Source: an uncultured Pelagibacteraceae bacterium
Lineage (GTDB): Bacteria; Pseudomonadota; Alphaproteobacteria; Pelagibacterales; Pelagibacteraceae
Length of the DNA stretch: 32,554 nt
Assembly (NCBI GenBank): GCA_902528575.1
Contig: CABZSV010000009.1
Coordinates: 1-32,554, forward strand
Reading direction: 5' to 3'
Within the stretch, counting starts at the first letter, position 1. Every line of letters begins with the position of its first letter. A program made the position numbers and the translations under genes. The notes under the pieces are model-generated. The model was not told the origin of the DNA. It saw nothing but the letters and a program-made list of their open reading frames with translations, and made no database searches. This document shows positions 15,921-24,313 of the stretch, in pieces.

Positions 15921-17315
15921 ATGTCTGCAAATCTATCTGCAAGTCTATATCTAGTATCTGGGGTATTATTTATCTTAGCTTTAAGAGGTTTGTCATCTCC
16001 CGAAACTTCAAGACAAGGAAATTTATTTGGTATAATTGGAATGATTATTGCCGTGGCAGTAACATTTCTTTCTGTTGATAATTTTACCTCTGGTTTTATT
16101 TATGTTCTAATATTTTTGGCTATTGGAGGTAGCATTGGAGCATTTATAGCATATCGTATCCCAATGACTGCTATGCCAGAATTAGTTGCAGGCTTTCATA
16201 GTTTAGTTGGTCTAGCAGCAGTATTTGTTGCTATATCAGCATTTAAAAACCCTGCAGCATTTAATCTTGGCTCTCCAGGAAATATTAAACTTGCAAGCTT
16301 AATTGAAATGGCGATAGGAGCATCCGTTGGTGCAATCACTTTTTCTGGTTCTGTTATAGCATTTTTAAAATTACAAGGAATAATGTCCGGTGCACCTATA
16401 ACTTTTAAAGGTCAGCACTTATTGAACGCTTTATTGTTAATATTAATTGTAATATTAACAATTTATCTTTGCTCAACTCAATCATCTAATTTATTTTGGA
16501 TTTTAATAGCCGTTTCTTTTTTAATTGGTTTTTTAATTATTATTCCTATTGGTGGTGCAGATATGCCAGTTGTAATTTCAATGTTGAATTCATATTCAGG
16601 CTGGGCTGCAGCTGGAATTGGATTTACATTAGAAAACACAGCCTTAATTATCACTGGTGCGTTGGTTGGATCATCTGGTGCAATACTTTCATATATAATG
16701 TGTAAAGGAATGAATAGATCATTCTTTAATGTTATTTTAGGTGGTTTTGGAGGTACAGAGCAAACCTCTGGAAGTCAAAACAAAGAACAAAGACCAGTAA
16801 AAAGTGGTAATGCAGATGATGCAGCTTTTTTAATGAAAAATGCATCTTCAGTTATAATTGTCCCAGGGTATGGAATGGCAGTAGCACAAGCTCAGCATGC
16901 TCTAAGAGAAATGGTAGATACGTTAAAGAAGAATGATATCAAAGTATCATACGCTATACATCCAGTTGCAGGACGTATGCCTGGTCATATGAATGTTTTA
17001 TTAGCTGAAGCAAATGTTCCATATGATGAAGTTTTTGAATTGGAAGAAATAAATAACGATTTTGCAAATGCAGATGTAGCATTTGTAATCGGCGCAAATG
17101 ATGTGACAAATCCTGTTGCAAAAACTGATCCACAAAGTCCAATCTATGGAATGCCAGTTTTAGATGTTGAAAAATGCAAATCTGTTTTGTTTGTAAAAAG
17201 AAGCTTATCACCTGGATATGCTGGAATTGATAATGATCTTTTTTATAAAGAAAATACTTTAATGTTGTTTGCAGACGCTAAAAAAATGACTGAAGATATT
17301 ACAAAAAACTTATAG
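15921..17315 (+). CDS. pntB: NAD(P) transhydrogenase subunit beta
   Basis: PntB carries the rest of membrane domain II and the NADP(H)-binding domain III. The 464 aa protein has about nine hydrophobic segments in its first 270 residues, including GSIGAFIAYRIPMTAMPELV and GGADMPVVISMLNSYSGWA, both conserved channel motifs. The C-terminal soluble part has VPGYGMAVAQAQH, HPVAGRMPGHMNVLLAEA, and VIGANDVTNPVAK for NADP binding. Length is normal. In SAR11 cells this enzyme would be a source of NADPH for biosynthesis. The transaldolase gene follows 5 bp later. Confidence 0.96.
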   Translation: MSANLSASLYLVSGVLFILALRGLSSPETSRQGNLFGIIGMIIAVAVTFLSVDNFTSGFIYVLIFLAIGGSIGAFIAYRIPMTAMPELVAGFHSLVGLAAVFVAISAFKNPAAFNLGSPGNIKLASLIEMAIGASVGAITFSGSVIAFLKLQGIMSGAPITFKGQHLLNALLLILIVILTIYLCSTQSSNLFWILIAVSFLIGFLIIIPIGGADMPVVISMLNSYSGWAAAGIGFTLENTALIITGALVGSSGAILSYIMCKGMNRSFFNVILGGFGGTEQTSGSQNKEQRPVKSGNADDAAFLMKNASSVIIVPGYGMAVAQAQHALREMVDTLKKNDIKVSYAIHPVAGRMPGHMNVLLAEANVPYDEVFELEEINNDFANADVAFVIGANDVTNPVAKTDPQSPIYGMPVLDVEKCKSVLFVKRSLSPGYAGIDNDLFYKENTLMLFADAKKMTEDITKNL

Positions 17316-17320
17316 ATTTG

Positions 17321-18019
17321 ATGAATACAAAAATTTTTTGTGATATTGCTGATTTATCATCTATAAAAAAGTTTAATAAATTTAAAATTGTAAAAGGATT
17401 TACAACTAATCCAAGTTTGATGAGAAAAGCAGGTGCAAAAGACTATAAATCATACTCAAAAAAAATACTTAAAATTTGTAGAAACAAACCCATTTCTTTA
17501 GAAGTATTTGCTGATGATGAACAATCAATGATTGAGCAGGGAAAAAAGATTAATAGCTGGGGCAAAAATGTATATGTTAAAGTTCCTATAGTTAATTCAA
17601 AAAATAATTTTACAGGCAAAGTAATAAAAGAGCTAAATAATAATAATATTAAATTAAATATAACTGCTGTTTACTCAGCTAAACAAACTGAAAAAATTTT
17701 AAAAGTAATTAACCATAAAACAAATGTAATTATTTCAATATTTGCTGGGAGAGCAGGAGATACAGGAAAAGACCCCGTCCCAGAGTTTTTAAAAAGTATT
17801 AGGTTAGCTAAAAAATATAAAAATGTGGAGATTTTATGGGCGAGTGTAAGGGAGCCTTATAATTATTTACAAGCAAAACAACTGGGCTGCCACATCATAA
17901 CAATCCCGCCTACAATTATTGAAAAAATTAAAAAATTTGGAAAATCATTTGATCAATTGACTCAAGAAACTGTTAAAGCGTTCCTTATTGATAGTAAAAA
18001 ATCTAATTTTAAAATTTAG
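17321..18019 (+). CDS. tal: Transaldolase family protein (TalC / fructose-6-phosphate aldolase-like)
   Basis: The enzyme transfers a dihydroxyacetone unit between sugar phosphates in the non-oxidative pentose phosphate pathway. The 232 aa protein is of the short TalC/FSA type: FCDIADLSSI at the start, KGFTTNPSLM, EVFADD, VYVKVPIVNS with the Schiff-base Lys87, NITAVYSAKQ, ISIFAGRAGDTG, and WASVREPYN. ATG at 17321 is preferred to the TTG three bases before it. Being next to pntB and in the same window as transketolase, it probably serves pentose supply. Transaldolase versus direct aldolase activity cannot be settled by sequence reading alone. Confidence 0.86.
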   Translation: MNTKIFCDIADLSSIKKFNKFKIVKGFTTNPSLMRKAGAKDYKSYSKKILKICRNKPISLEVFADDEQSMIEQGKKINSWGKNVYVKVPIVNSKNNFTGKVIKELNNNNIKLNITAVYSAKQTEKILKVINHKTNVIISIFAGRAGDTGKDPVPEFLKSIRLAKKYKNVEILWASVREPYNYLQAKQLGCHIITIPPTIIEKIKKFGKSFDQLTQETVKAFLIDSKKSNFKI

Positions 18020-18025
18020 TGAAAT

Positions 18026-18102
<77 letters not shown>

Positions 18103-18108
18103 GTATTT

Positions 18109-18303
18109 TTAAATTCTGTTCTTAAGTTTATTTAATTTTTTAACTCTTTTAATATTTTCTTGAAGAATTCTCTTTTTCTTTTCAGATGGTTTTTCATAAG
18201 TATTTTTTAATTTAATAACCTTAAAGAAACCATCTCTCTGAAGTTTTCTTTTTAAAACCCTCAAAGCTTGTTCAACATTATTATCTTTAACTTCTATTTT
18301 AAT
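18109..18303 (-). CDS. rpsU: 30S ribosomal protein bS21
   Basis: bS21 sits near the platform of the 30S subunit and takes part in initiation. The protein carries VKDNNVEQALRVLKRKLQR and YEKPSEKKKR, the family core, and a lysine-rich tail. The start is uncertain. Strong GGAGG (18313-18309 on the minus strand) is followed by 5 bp and then ATT at 18303, which matches the usual alphaproteobacterial N-terminus of six residues before DNN. The in-frame GTG (18309) and TTG (18315) overlap the Shine-Dalgarno sequence itself. I give the ATT start; 18309 or 18315 are the alternatives a gene finder would choose. Confidence 0.85.
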   Translation of the reverse strand: MKIEVKDNNVEQALRVLKRKLQRDGFFKVIKLKNTYEKPSEKKKRILQENIKRVKKLNKLKNRI

Positions 18304-18308
18304 AAACA

Positions 18309-18313
18309 CCTCC
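18309..18313 (-). promoter_or_regulatory. Strong ribosome binding site of rpsU
   Basis: GGAGG on the minus strand is one of few clear Shine-Dalgarno sequences in the window. Its position favours initiation at the ATT codon starting at 18303 rather than at the overlapping GTG or TTG. Confidence 0.6.
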
Positions 18314-18366
18314 AAAAAAGCGGTTAGATAACACTTTTATAAATTTATGTCTATTAATTTTATTCA

Positions 18367-18948
18367 TCAAATAGATGCTTGGGTTGATTTATTTTGTTTT
18401 TCTTTTTCTTTTTTTTCTCTTTTTATTCTTCTTTCAGCTTTTTCAATTGCTTCAATTAATTCTTTTTGAGTAAAAAGGTTCAATGCCACTGGGTCTTTTG
18501 GATTTAAATTATTATAGTTCCAATAGCTTTTATTTCTAATTGATGTTACAGAATTTTTAGTAATGCCAACTAATTTGGCTATTTGAGAGTCTTTTAAAAT
18601 ATTGTGCTGCTTTATAAGCCAAAGAGCAGAGTCTGGCTTGTCTTGTCTTTTTGAAAGTGGAATATATTTTTTAATTTTTTTTTCATTATTTGAAATCTCA
18701 ATATCATTACTTTTAATATTTAATGGTCTATTTTCATCTTTTGATGAAAGTTCAATTTCCTCTCTTGAAAGTTGACCAGATATAATAGGATTATATGCCT
18801 TAATACCCTTTGCAACTTCACCGTCTGCAATTCCTTGAATTTCTACCTCATGTAATTTGCAAAATTCTGCAATTTGTTTGAAAGTTAATGTGGTATTTTC
18901 CACTAGCCACACGGCGGTTGCCATTGGCATTAAAGGTGCATTTGACAT
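18367..18948 (-). CDS. trcR: DUF1013 family protein, TrcR-type cell-cycle transcriptional regulator
   Basis: The 193 aa protein begins MSNAPLMPMATAVWLVENT and continues LTFKQIAEFCKLHEVEIQGI, the signature of the alphaproteobacterial DUF1013 family, described in Caulobacter as the cell-cycle regulator TrcR. A second helix-turn-helix-like block with similar spacing (ALWLIKQHNILKDSQIAKLV) lies at about residues 118-137. The C-terminus is a charged helix (EKAERRIKREKKEKEK). It is probably a DNA-binding or RNA polymerase-associated regulator, but the target genes in SAR11 are unknown. It begins right after the rpmE stop codon with no gap. Confidence 0.85.
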   Translation of the reverse strand: MSNAPLMPMATAVWLVENTTLTFKQIAEFCKLHEVEIQGIADGEVAKGIKAYNPIISGQLSREEIELSSKDENRPLNIKSNDIEISNNEKKIKKYIPLSKRQDKPDSALWLIKQHNILKDSQIAKLVGITKNSVTSIRNKSYWNYNNLNPKDPVALNLFTQKELIEAIEKAERRIKREKKEKEKQNKSTQASI

Positions 18949-19179
18949 TTAAATTTTCTTTTCTGATTTAAAATTTTGAAATTTTTTATTAAATTTACTT
19001 ATTCTTCCTTTATCCATTAATTTTTGTTTTCCACCAGTCCAGGCTGCATGAGATTTAGGATCTATCTCTAACTTTAATATATCTCCCTCAGCACCCCAAG
19101 TTGATTTAGTTTCAAACTGGGTGCCATCAGTCATTTCGACTTTAATTGTGTGGTAGTTTGGATGTGTGTCTTTTTTCAT
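18949..19179 (-). CDS. rpmE: 50S ribosomal protein bL31 (zinc-free form)
   Basis: The 76 aa protein starts [20 protein letters not shown] and has [21 protein letters not shown], the conserved C-terminal block of bL31. No cysteines are present, so this is the type that lacks the zinc-binding CxxC pair. bL31 sits at the subunit interface, bridging the 50S central protuberance and the 30S head. It is directly followed by the DUF1013 gene and lies 35 bp downstream of suhB. Confidence 0.94.
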   Translation of the reverse strand: MKKDTHPNYHTIKVEMTDGTQFETKSTWGAEGDILKLEIDPKSHAAWTGGKQKLMDKGRISKFNKKFQNFKSEKKI

Positions 19180-19214
19180 ATCGAGACTTATAGCAAAAGA
19201 ATTTTAGAACACAA

Positions 19215-19955
19215 TTAAAAGTTCTTTAAATTTTCAAGCATTTTATCATTAATTGCCCCACTTGATGCTCGAATATCTATATTATTCTCATCAAATTTAT
19301 CTAAATCATTAACAATTCCACCTGCCTCTTCTACTAACAAGGCGCCAGCTGCTACGTCCCAAATATTAATTCTATTATGGAAAAAACCATCTAATCTACC
19401 TGAAGCCACATAAGCCAAATCTAAAGCTGCACACCCGCTGTATCTCATATTTAAATTACTGAATTTGACTCCCTCATGATTACTTGAAAACAAACATTCA
19501 TCTATTAAATTTTTTTTTGATACTCGTAATCTTTGATTGTTTAGATATGCACCTTTGTTTTTTTCCGCATAAAACATTTCATCTTTAATAGGATCATAAA
19601 TTAAGCCACTAATTACCTCTTTTTTAGATTCAAGAGCTATACAAATTGCAAAGTGAGGAATGCCATGTAGAAAATTTGTAGTACCGTCTATTGGATCAAT
19701 AATCCAAATATTATCTTTATCTTTGTTTTTAATTGAACCAGCCTCTTCTGATAAAAAAGAATAATTTTTTCTTGTTTTAGAAAGTTCTTCGATTAAAATT
19801 TTTTCGACATGTTTGTCAGTTTTTGTAACAAAATCTCGGGGTCCTTTTTTGGATACCTGTAGTTTTTCAACTTCTCCAAAATCTCTTATCACAGACTTTG
19901 AGGCTTTTTCAGCTGCTTTGATCATAATATTTAAATTTGAAGATATAGATATCAT
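19215..19955 (-). CDS. suhB: Inositol monophosphatase family protein (SuhB-like)
   Basis: The family hydrolyses inositol-1-phosphate and related phosphates with magnesium; SuhB also acts with antitermination complexes on rRNA in E. coli. The 246 aa protein has LSEEAG (Glu70, Glu71), WIIDPIDGTTNF (Asp87, Asp90 and the loop), and NIWDVAAGALLVEEAGG. These are the metal-binding and substrate residues. I prefer ATG at 19955, one base after the efp stop. The frame extends to 19994, but that start would overlap efp by 38 bp. Other phosphatases of the family, such as fructose-1,6-bisphosphatase or CysQ types, are possible activities. Confidence 0.88.
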   Translation of the reverse strand: MISISSNLNIMIKAAEKASKSVIRDFGEVEKLQVSKKGPRDFVTKTDKHVEKILIEELSKTRKNYSFLSEEAGSIKNKDKDNIWIIDPIDGTTNFLHGIPHFAICIALESKKEVISGLIYDPIKDEMFYAEKNKGAYLNNQRLRVSKKNLIDECLFSSNHEGVKFSNLNMRYSGCAALDLAYVASGRLDGFFHNRINIWDVAAGALLVEEAGGIVNDLDKFDENNIDIRASSGAINDKMLENLKNF

Positions 19956-19956
19956 T

Positions 19957-20517
19957 TTAGATTTTTTTAATGTATTCAAAATTTCTTGTATCAACTAAGA
20001 TTTCATCACCTGATTCAATAAACGGAGGAACTTGAATACTTAAACCATTATCAAGAGTTGCTGGTTTGTAGGATGATGACACGGTTTGTCCTTTAAGGGC
20101 TGCATCAGTAGTTTCAATTTTACACTGCACTTGGTTAGGTAATTCAATTGATAGTGGTTTTTCTTGATAAAAACTTACAGAAACTTGCAGGTTTTCAGTT
20201 AAAAGTTTACCTTTATCACCTATAGTTTCTTTTTTTATTTCTATTTGTTCAAATGTTTTAGGATCCATAAAAAAATAATTTACTTCATCACTATAAAGAT
20301 AATTGAAAGTCGTTTCCTCCAATGATGCTTTTTCTACAGTTTCGCTTGATCTAAACCTTTCATTTAACTTTGTATTTTTATTCAAGCTTTTCATTTCAAC
20401 TTGAGCAAATGCACCACCTTTTCCTGGTTTTACATGTTGAGTTTTCAAAACTTGCCATAAGTCATTTTTATATTCTAAGAGCATTCCAACTCTTATCTCT
20501 CCAGCATTAATTTTCAT
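19957..20517 (-). CDS. efp: Elongation factor P
   Basis: EF-P enters the ribosomal E site and relieves stalling at polyproline stretches. The 186 aa protein starts MKINAGEIRVGMLLEYKND and has VKPGKGGAF with Lys33 at the tip of the loop, the residue modified in lysylated EF-P systems. The middle has YSDEVNYFFMDPKTFEQ, and the C-terminal OB domain ends with VPPFIESGDEILVDTR. All three domains are present. It overlaps the thiE stop by 4 bp (ATGA). No epmA-type modification gene is in the window. Confidence 0.96.
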   Translation of the reverse strand: MKINAGEIRVGMLLEYKNDLWQVLKTQHVKPGKGGAFAQVEMKSLNKNTKLNERFRSSETVEKASLEETTFNYLYSDEVNYFFMDPKTFEQIEIKKETIGDKGKLLTENLQVSVSFYQEKPLSIELPNQVQCKIETTDAALKGQTVSSSYKPATLDNGLSIQVPPFIESGDEILVDTRNFEYIKKI

Positions 20518-21128
20518 TTTAATCTTTCTATAGCTTGCAATGGTTTATATTTTTTATTTTTCCAAATGTAGCCTGAGATAGCTAAAAAATTTGCATTATT
20601 CAATAATAGATTTTTATAATTATTAGCATTAATTCCACCAATAGCTACTGTTGGAGTTTTTGTAAATTTTTTAACTTGATTTAAAATCTTTACCGAGGCT
20701 ACATGATTAGTTTTTTTAGTTTTAGATTGATTAAAAGCACCAAAGGCAATGTAATCAGCTTTAGCTTTAATTGCTTTTTTTGCTAAATTTATAGAATTAT
20801 GACAAGTAACTCCTATAATTTTTTTACTAAGTATTTTTTTTGCTATATTAATATTCATATCTTTTTGACCTAAATGGCAACCATCTGCATCTAATTTTCT
20901 AGCAAGCAAAGGGTTATCATTAATTATAAATTTTACTTTATTTTTTTTACAAATATTTTTAATTTTTTTTCCAATTATTATTTTCTTTTTCTGAGAGTAA
21001 CTTTTAAGTCTGAGCTGAAAAAAACTTACTTTTCCAGTTTTTAAAACTAAATTAAGATTTTTATAGAAAGAAAAAGATATTTTGTTAGGAGAAATAAGAT
21101 AAACAAATTTTTTTTTATCGATTTTCAA
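20514..21128 (-). CDS. thiE: Thiamine-phosphate synthase
   Basis: ThiE couples HMP diphosphate with thiazole phosphate to give thiamine phosphate. The 204 aa TIM-barrel protein has QLRLK near residue 38, FIINDNPLLARKLDADGCHLG in two parts (diphosphate and metal-binding region), IGVTCHN, DYIAFGAF and VAIGGIN, all family motifs. The start is a TTG at 21128, with no ATG nearby; it overlaps the aldolase stop by 14 bp. It sits within a glycolytic gene set rather than with other thiamine genes. SAR11 is known to lack thiC and to require an external HMP precursor, which fits retention of this late step. Confidence 0.88.
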   Translation of the reverse strand: MKIDKKKFVYLISPNKISFSFYKNLNLVLKTGKVSFFQLRLKSYSQKKKIIIGKKIKNICKKNKVKFIINDNPLLARKLDADGCHLGQKDMNINIAKKILSKKIIGVTCHNSINLAKKAIKAKADYIAFGAFNQSKTKKTNHVASVKILNQVKKFTKTPTVAIGGINANNYKNLLLNNANFLAISGYIWKNKKYKPLQAIERLK

Positions 21129-22125
21129 GTTCGCTAGACCATTTCCCTTGAGCAGCTAAGGTACACATTTTAGCCCTATGATTAAAAGTGGTTTGAGCTG
21201 CCTCTACATTTTTAATATTATTAGACCAAACTTTTAAAGCACTTTGTTGAAGAGCTCTTCCATATGAATAGGTCATTACAAAATTGGTATTGTTGTTTTT
21301 ATTTATTAAATTTAAATTTTCTGTAGCTTCAATTTCCGATTGCCCTCCAGATAAAAAAGCTATTCCAGGAACTTCATTAGGCACACAATTTTTAAGGCAT
21401 TCCACCGTTTTGATAGAAACTTCTTCACTAGAAATTTTATTTTCTGATAGGTTGCCAGACAAAATCATATTCGGTTTTAAGATAATTCCTGATAAATCAA
21501 CTTTATGTATAATTAATTCCTCAAAACATTTTTTAATTACTTCTGATGTTTTATTAAAACAAACTTCTGCAGAATGGTTTCCATCCATTAATACCTCAGG
21601 TTCTACTATTGGAACCATTCCACTTTCTTGAACTAGTGCTGAGTACCTAGCAAGTGCATGGGCATTACTACTAATTGCCATTTTGCTTGGATATTCATCA
21701 CTAATAAAATATACACCTCTCCATTTTGTAAATCTTGCTCCAAGATCATAATATTTTTTTAATCTTTCTCTAAGGCCGTCTAATCCTTCTGTAATTTTTT
21801 CTTTAGAAGAATTTGCTAAATCTTTTGCACCAGTATCAACTTTAATTCCAGGAACTGCACCTGAACTAGATATTAAATCCGGTATTGATTTTCCTGTCCT
21901 TGAAATTTGATTTATAGTTTCATCGTAAAGAATTACACCACCTATGTAATCCTTCATTCCATCTGAAGAAAAAAGAATTTCTCTGAAAGAAAGTCTATTT
22001 TCAGGAGTTGATTTAACATTTACCGCTTCAAGTCTTTTTGTCATAGTTCCGTTGCTTTCATCAGCAGCAAGTATACCTTTGCCATTAGAAATTATTTTAA
22101 GCGCAATTTTATTTAATTCGGACAT
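21115..22125 (-). CDS. fba: Class I fructose-bisphosphate aldolase
   Basis: The enzyme cleaves or forms fructose-1,6-bisphosphate through a lysine Schiff base without metal. The 336 aa protein has GKGILAADES near the N-terminus, GARFTKWR (Lys134), VPIVEPEVLMDGNH (Glu175), LSGIILKPNM with the Schiff-base Lys217, and FLSGGQSE. These match the eukaryotic-type class I aldolase, as in many alphaproteobacteria. It lies 1 bp after pgk and overlaps thiE. Its likely direction in these cells is gluconeogenic, which is inference. Confidence 0.94.
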   Translation of the reverse strand: MSELNKIALKIISNGKGILAADESNGTMTKRLEAVNVKSTPENRLSFREILFSSDGMKDYIGGVILYDETINQISRTGKSIPDLISSSGAVPGIKVDTGAKDLANSSKEKITEGLDGLRERLKKYYDLGARFTKWRGVYFISDEYPSKMAISSNAHALARYSALVQESGMVPIVEPEVLMDGNHSAEVCFNKTSEVIKKCFEELIIHKVDLSGIILKPNMILSGNLSENKISSEEVSIKTVECLKNCVPNEVPGIAFLSGGQSEIEATENLNLINKNNNTNFVMTYSYGRALQQSALKVWSNNIKNVEAAQTTFNHRAKMCTLAAQGKWSSELENR

Positions 22126-22126
22126 T

Positions 22127-23305
22127 TTAATTTAATGCGGTTATACCAGGAAGGTTTTTACCTTCAAGATATTCTAAAAAAGCTCCACCTGCAGTTGAAA
22201 CAAAATTAAAATCATTAACAGCCTTTAAATTATTTAATAAAGAAACTGTGTCCCCACCACCAGCAACTGAAAAAATTTTGTTTACTTTTTTATTTTCAAT
22301 TATTTTTTTTGCTATTTGAATACTTCCATATGCAAAATTTGGATTTTCAAAATATCCTGCAGGTCCATTCCAAAGTATGGTTTTACTGTTATCAATAATT
22401 TTTGATATTTTATCTATAGTTTTTGGACCAATATCCAATATCATTTCATCAGATAACACTTCGTTCAATTCCTTCTTTTGAGGAGGTCCATTTAAATCTT
22501 TAGATATAATCACATCATCTGGATAAATTATTTTACATTTTTCTTTTTTTGAAAGAGAGATAATTTCTTCAACTATTTTTCCACAATTTTTTTCTTTAAT
22601 AGATTTTCCAACGCTATTTCCAAAATATTCTATAAAATTATTAGCCATACCTCCAACAATTACAATATTATCAAATTTAGTAATTAAATTTTTAATAACA
22701 TTAATTTTAGTTGAAATTTTAGACCCTCCAATAATACAAGTAATTGGTCTGTTTATTTCAGAAGTTATTTTATTAAGAGCATTTACTTCTAAGTCTAGCT
22801 GTAACCCAGAAAATGAGGGTAAGAATTTTGGAATTTCATAAATTGAGGCATGAGCTCTATGCGAACAAGAGAAAGCATCATTGACATACATATCTCCAAG
22901 ATTTGCTAACCGTTTAGCAAACTCATTGTCATTTTGCTCTTCCTCAGAATAAAATCTAATATTTTCTAATATAAAAATATCTTCATTATAGTCACTGAAG
23001 AAATTTTTACTTTTTATTTCTTTAATATTTTCACTAACAAGTTTTACTTTTTTTCTTAATTTATTTTGCAATTCTTCACAAATTGGTTTTAGGGAAAGCT
23101 CTTTAACAACTTTTCCTTTTGGTCTTCCAACATGAGATAAAATTATAATTTTAGCATTTTCTTTAATCAAAAAATTTAATGTAGGAAGAATTTTATCGAT
23201 TCTTGTTGTATCTGTTATCTTGTCTCTTTCCAATGGAACATTTAAATCTAGTCTTAATAATATTTTTTTATTTTTTAGATTTTTTTCGTTTATTATGCTT
23301 CTCAT
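22127..23305 (-). CDS. pgk: Phosphoglycerate kinase
   Basis: Pgk interconverts 1,3-bisphosphoglycerate plus ADP and 3-phosphoglycerate plus ATP. The 392 aa protein has LLRLDLNVPL at the N-terminus, ILSHVGRPKG, DAFSCSHRAHAS, ITCIIGGSKISTK (nucleotide domain), WNGPAGYFE, and AGGGDTVSLL at the C-terminus. Length is normal and all substrate-binding motifs are present. The ATG overlaps the gap stop by one base (TAATG), indicating coupled translation. Confidence 0.97.
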   Translation of the reverse strand: MRSIINEKNLKNKKILLRLDLNVPLERDKITDTTRIDKILPTLNFLIKENAKIIILSHVGRPKGKVVKELSLKPICEELQNKLRKKVKLVSENIKEIKSKNFFSDYNEDIFILENIRFYSEEEQNDNEFAKRLANLGDMYVNDAFSCSHRAHASIYEIPKFLPSFSGLQLDLEVNALNKITSEINRPITCIIGGSKISTKINVIKNLITKFDNIVIVGGMANNFIEYFGNSVGKSIKEKNCGKIVEEIISLSKKEKCKIIYPDDVIISKDLNGPPQKKELNEVLSDEMILDIGPKTIDKISKIIDNSKTILWNGPAGYFENPNFAYGSIQIAKKIIENKKVNKIFSVAGGGDTVSLLNNLKAVNDFNFVSTAGGAFLEYLEGKNLPGITALN

Positions 23306-24312
23306 TAAGAGATTTTATGCAAAGTTTCAGCGATATCACACATCCTATTAGAAAAGCCCCATTCATTATCATACCAGGCTGATATTTTACCCATATTACT
23401 TCCAACTACATTTGTTAAAGAAGCATCTACTATTGCAGAAGCAGGATGATGATTAAAATCTATAGATACTAATTTTTCATTAGTAATTTCTAAGATATTT
23501 TTTAATTTATTTTTTGATGCTTTTTCAAAAGCATCATTAATTTTTTTTATATTAATATCTTTTTTTGTACAAAAAACTAATTCAACAAGAGAAACATTAG
23601 GAGTGGGCACCCTCATCGCAACACCTTCTAGTTTTCCTTTGAGGCTTGGTATTATTTCTCCTATTGCTTTGGAAGCTCCTGTTGAGGCAGGAACTATTGA
23701 TTGACTTGCTGATCTTGCTCTTCTTGGATCTTTGTGTGAATTATCTAAAATTCTCTGATCGCTAGTAAATGCATGAATTGTAGTCATGAAACCTTTTTCA
23801 ATTTCAAAATTTTGATCAAGAACACTGGTTACTGGTGCTAGACAATTGGTTGTGCACGAAGCTGCAGATATTATTTTATCCTTTTTAGTAATTATATTTT
23901 CATTAACACCAAATACTATTGTTTTATCAGCATTTTTACATGGAGCAGAAACGATCACCTTTTTTGCACCATTTTCTATATGAGTAAGAAGTTTTTCTTT
24001 CGAATTAAATTTTCCAGTACATTCGAAAACATAATCAACATCATGTTTTTTCCAATTTATGTCTTTAATTTTTGTTTCTTGAGAAAATGTAATTTTATTT
24101 TTATTAATTATTAAATGATTTGGATCATAATCTAAATCAGCATTTAATTTTCCATGTATAGAATCATATTTGATTAATTTAGATGTAGTTTCTGAATTTG
24201 ACCTGTTGTTTATATGATTAATTTTTAAATTTTTATTTTTACTTTCGACAATTGATCTAACAACCATACGACCAATCCGTCCCATTCCATTAATTCCAAT
24301 TTTAATTGTCAT
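23305..24312 (-). CDS. gap: Glyceraldehyde-3-phosphate dehydrogenase, type I
   Basis: The enzyme interconverts glyceraldehyde-3-phosphate and 1,3-bisphosphoglycerate. The 335 aa protein has GINGMGRIGRMVVRS (7-20), the catalytic SAASCTTNCLAP with Cys153, and WYDNEWGFSNRM near the end. At the end of the second beta strand the usual IND is INNR here (Asn36, Arg37), so the aspartate that holds the NAD ribose and excludes NADP is missing. This suggests NADP use or dual specificity. Only one gap is in the window; whether another exists is not visible. Confidence 0.96.
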   Translation of the reverse strand: MTIKIGINGMGRIGRMVVRSIVESKNKNLKINHINNRSNSETTSKLIKYDSIHGKLNADLDYDPNHLIINKNKITFSQETKIKDINWKKHDVDYVFECTGKFNSKEKLLTHIENGAKKVIVSAPCKNADKTIVFGVNENIITKKDKIISAASCTTNCLAPVTSVLDQNFEIEKGFMTTIHAFTSDQRILDNSHKDPRRARSASQSIVPASTGASKAIGEIIPSLKGKLEGVAMRVPTPNVSLVELVFCTKKDINIKKINDAFEKASKNKLKNILEITNEKLVSIDFNHHPASAIVDASLTNVVGSNMGKISAWYDNEWGFSNRMCDIAETLHKIS

Positions 24313-24313
24313 T

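Noticed and set aside
16954-17211. Minus-strand open frame opposite pntB
   Set aside because: It lies wholly within pntB, whose conserved NADP-binding motifs explain the sequence. The antisense product has no recognisable domain.
19956-19994. Longer suhB start inside efp
   Set aside because: It would overlap the end of efp by 38 bp, and the extra residues do not look like the family N-terminus. ATG at 19955 sits one base after the efp stop.
21100-21200. TPP riboswitch upstream of thiE
   Set aside because: thiE overlaps the end of fba. I see no THI-box motif, and the region is coding.
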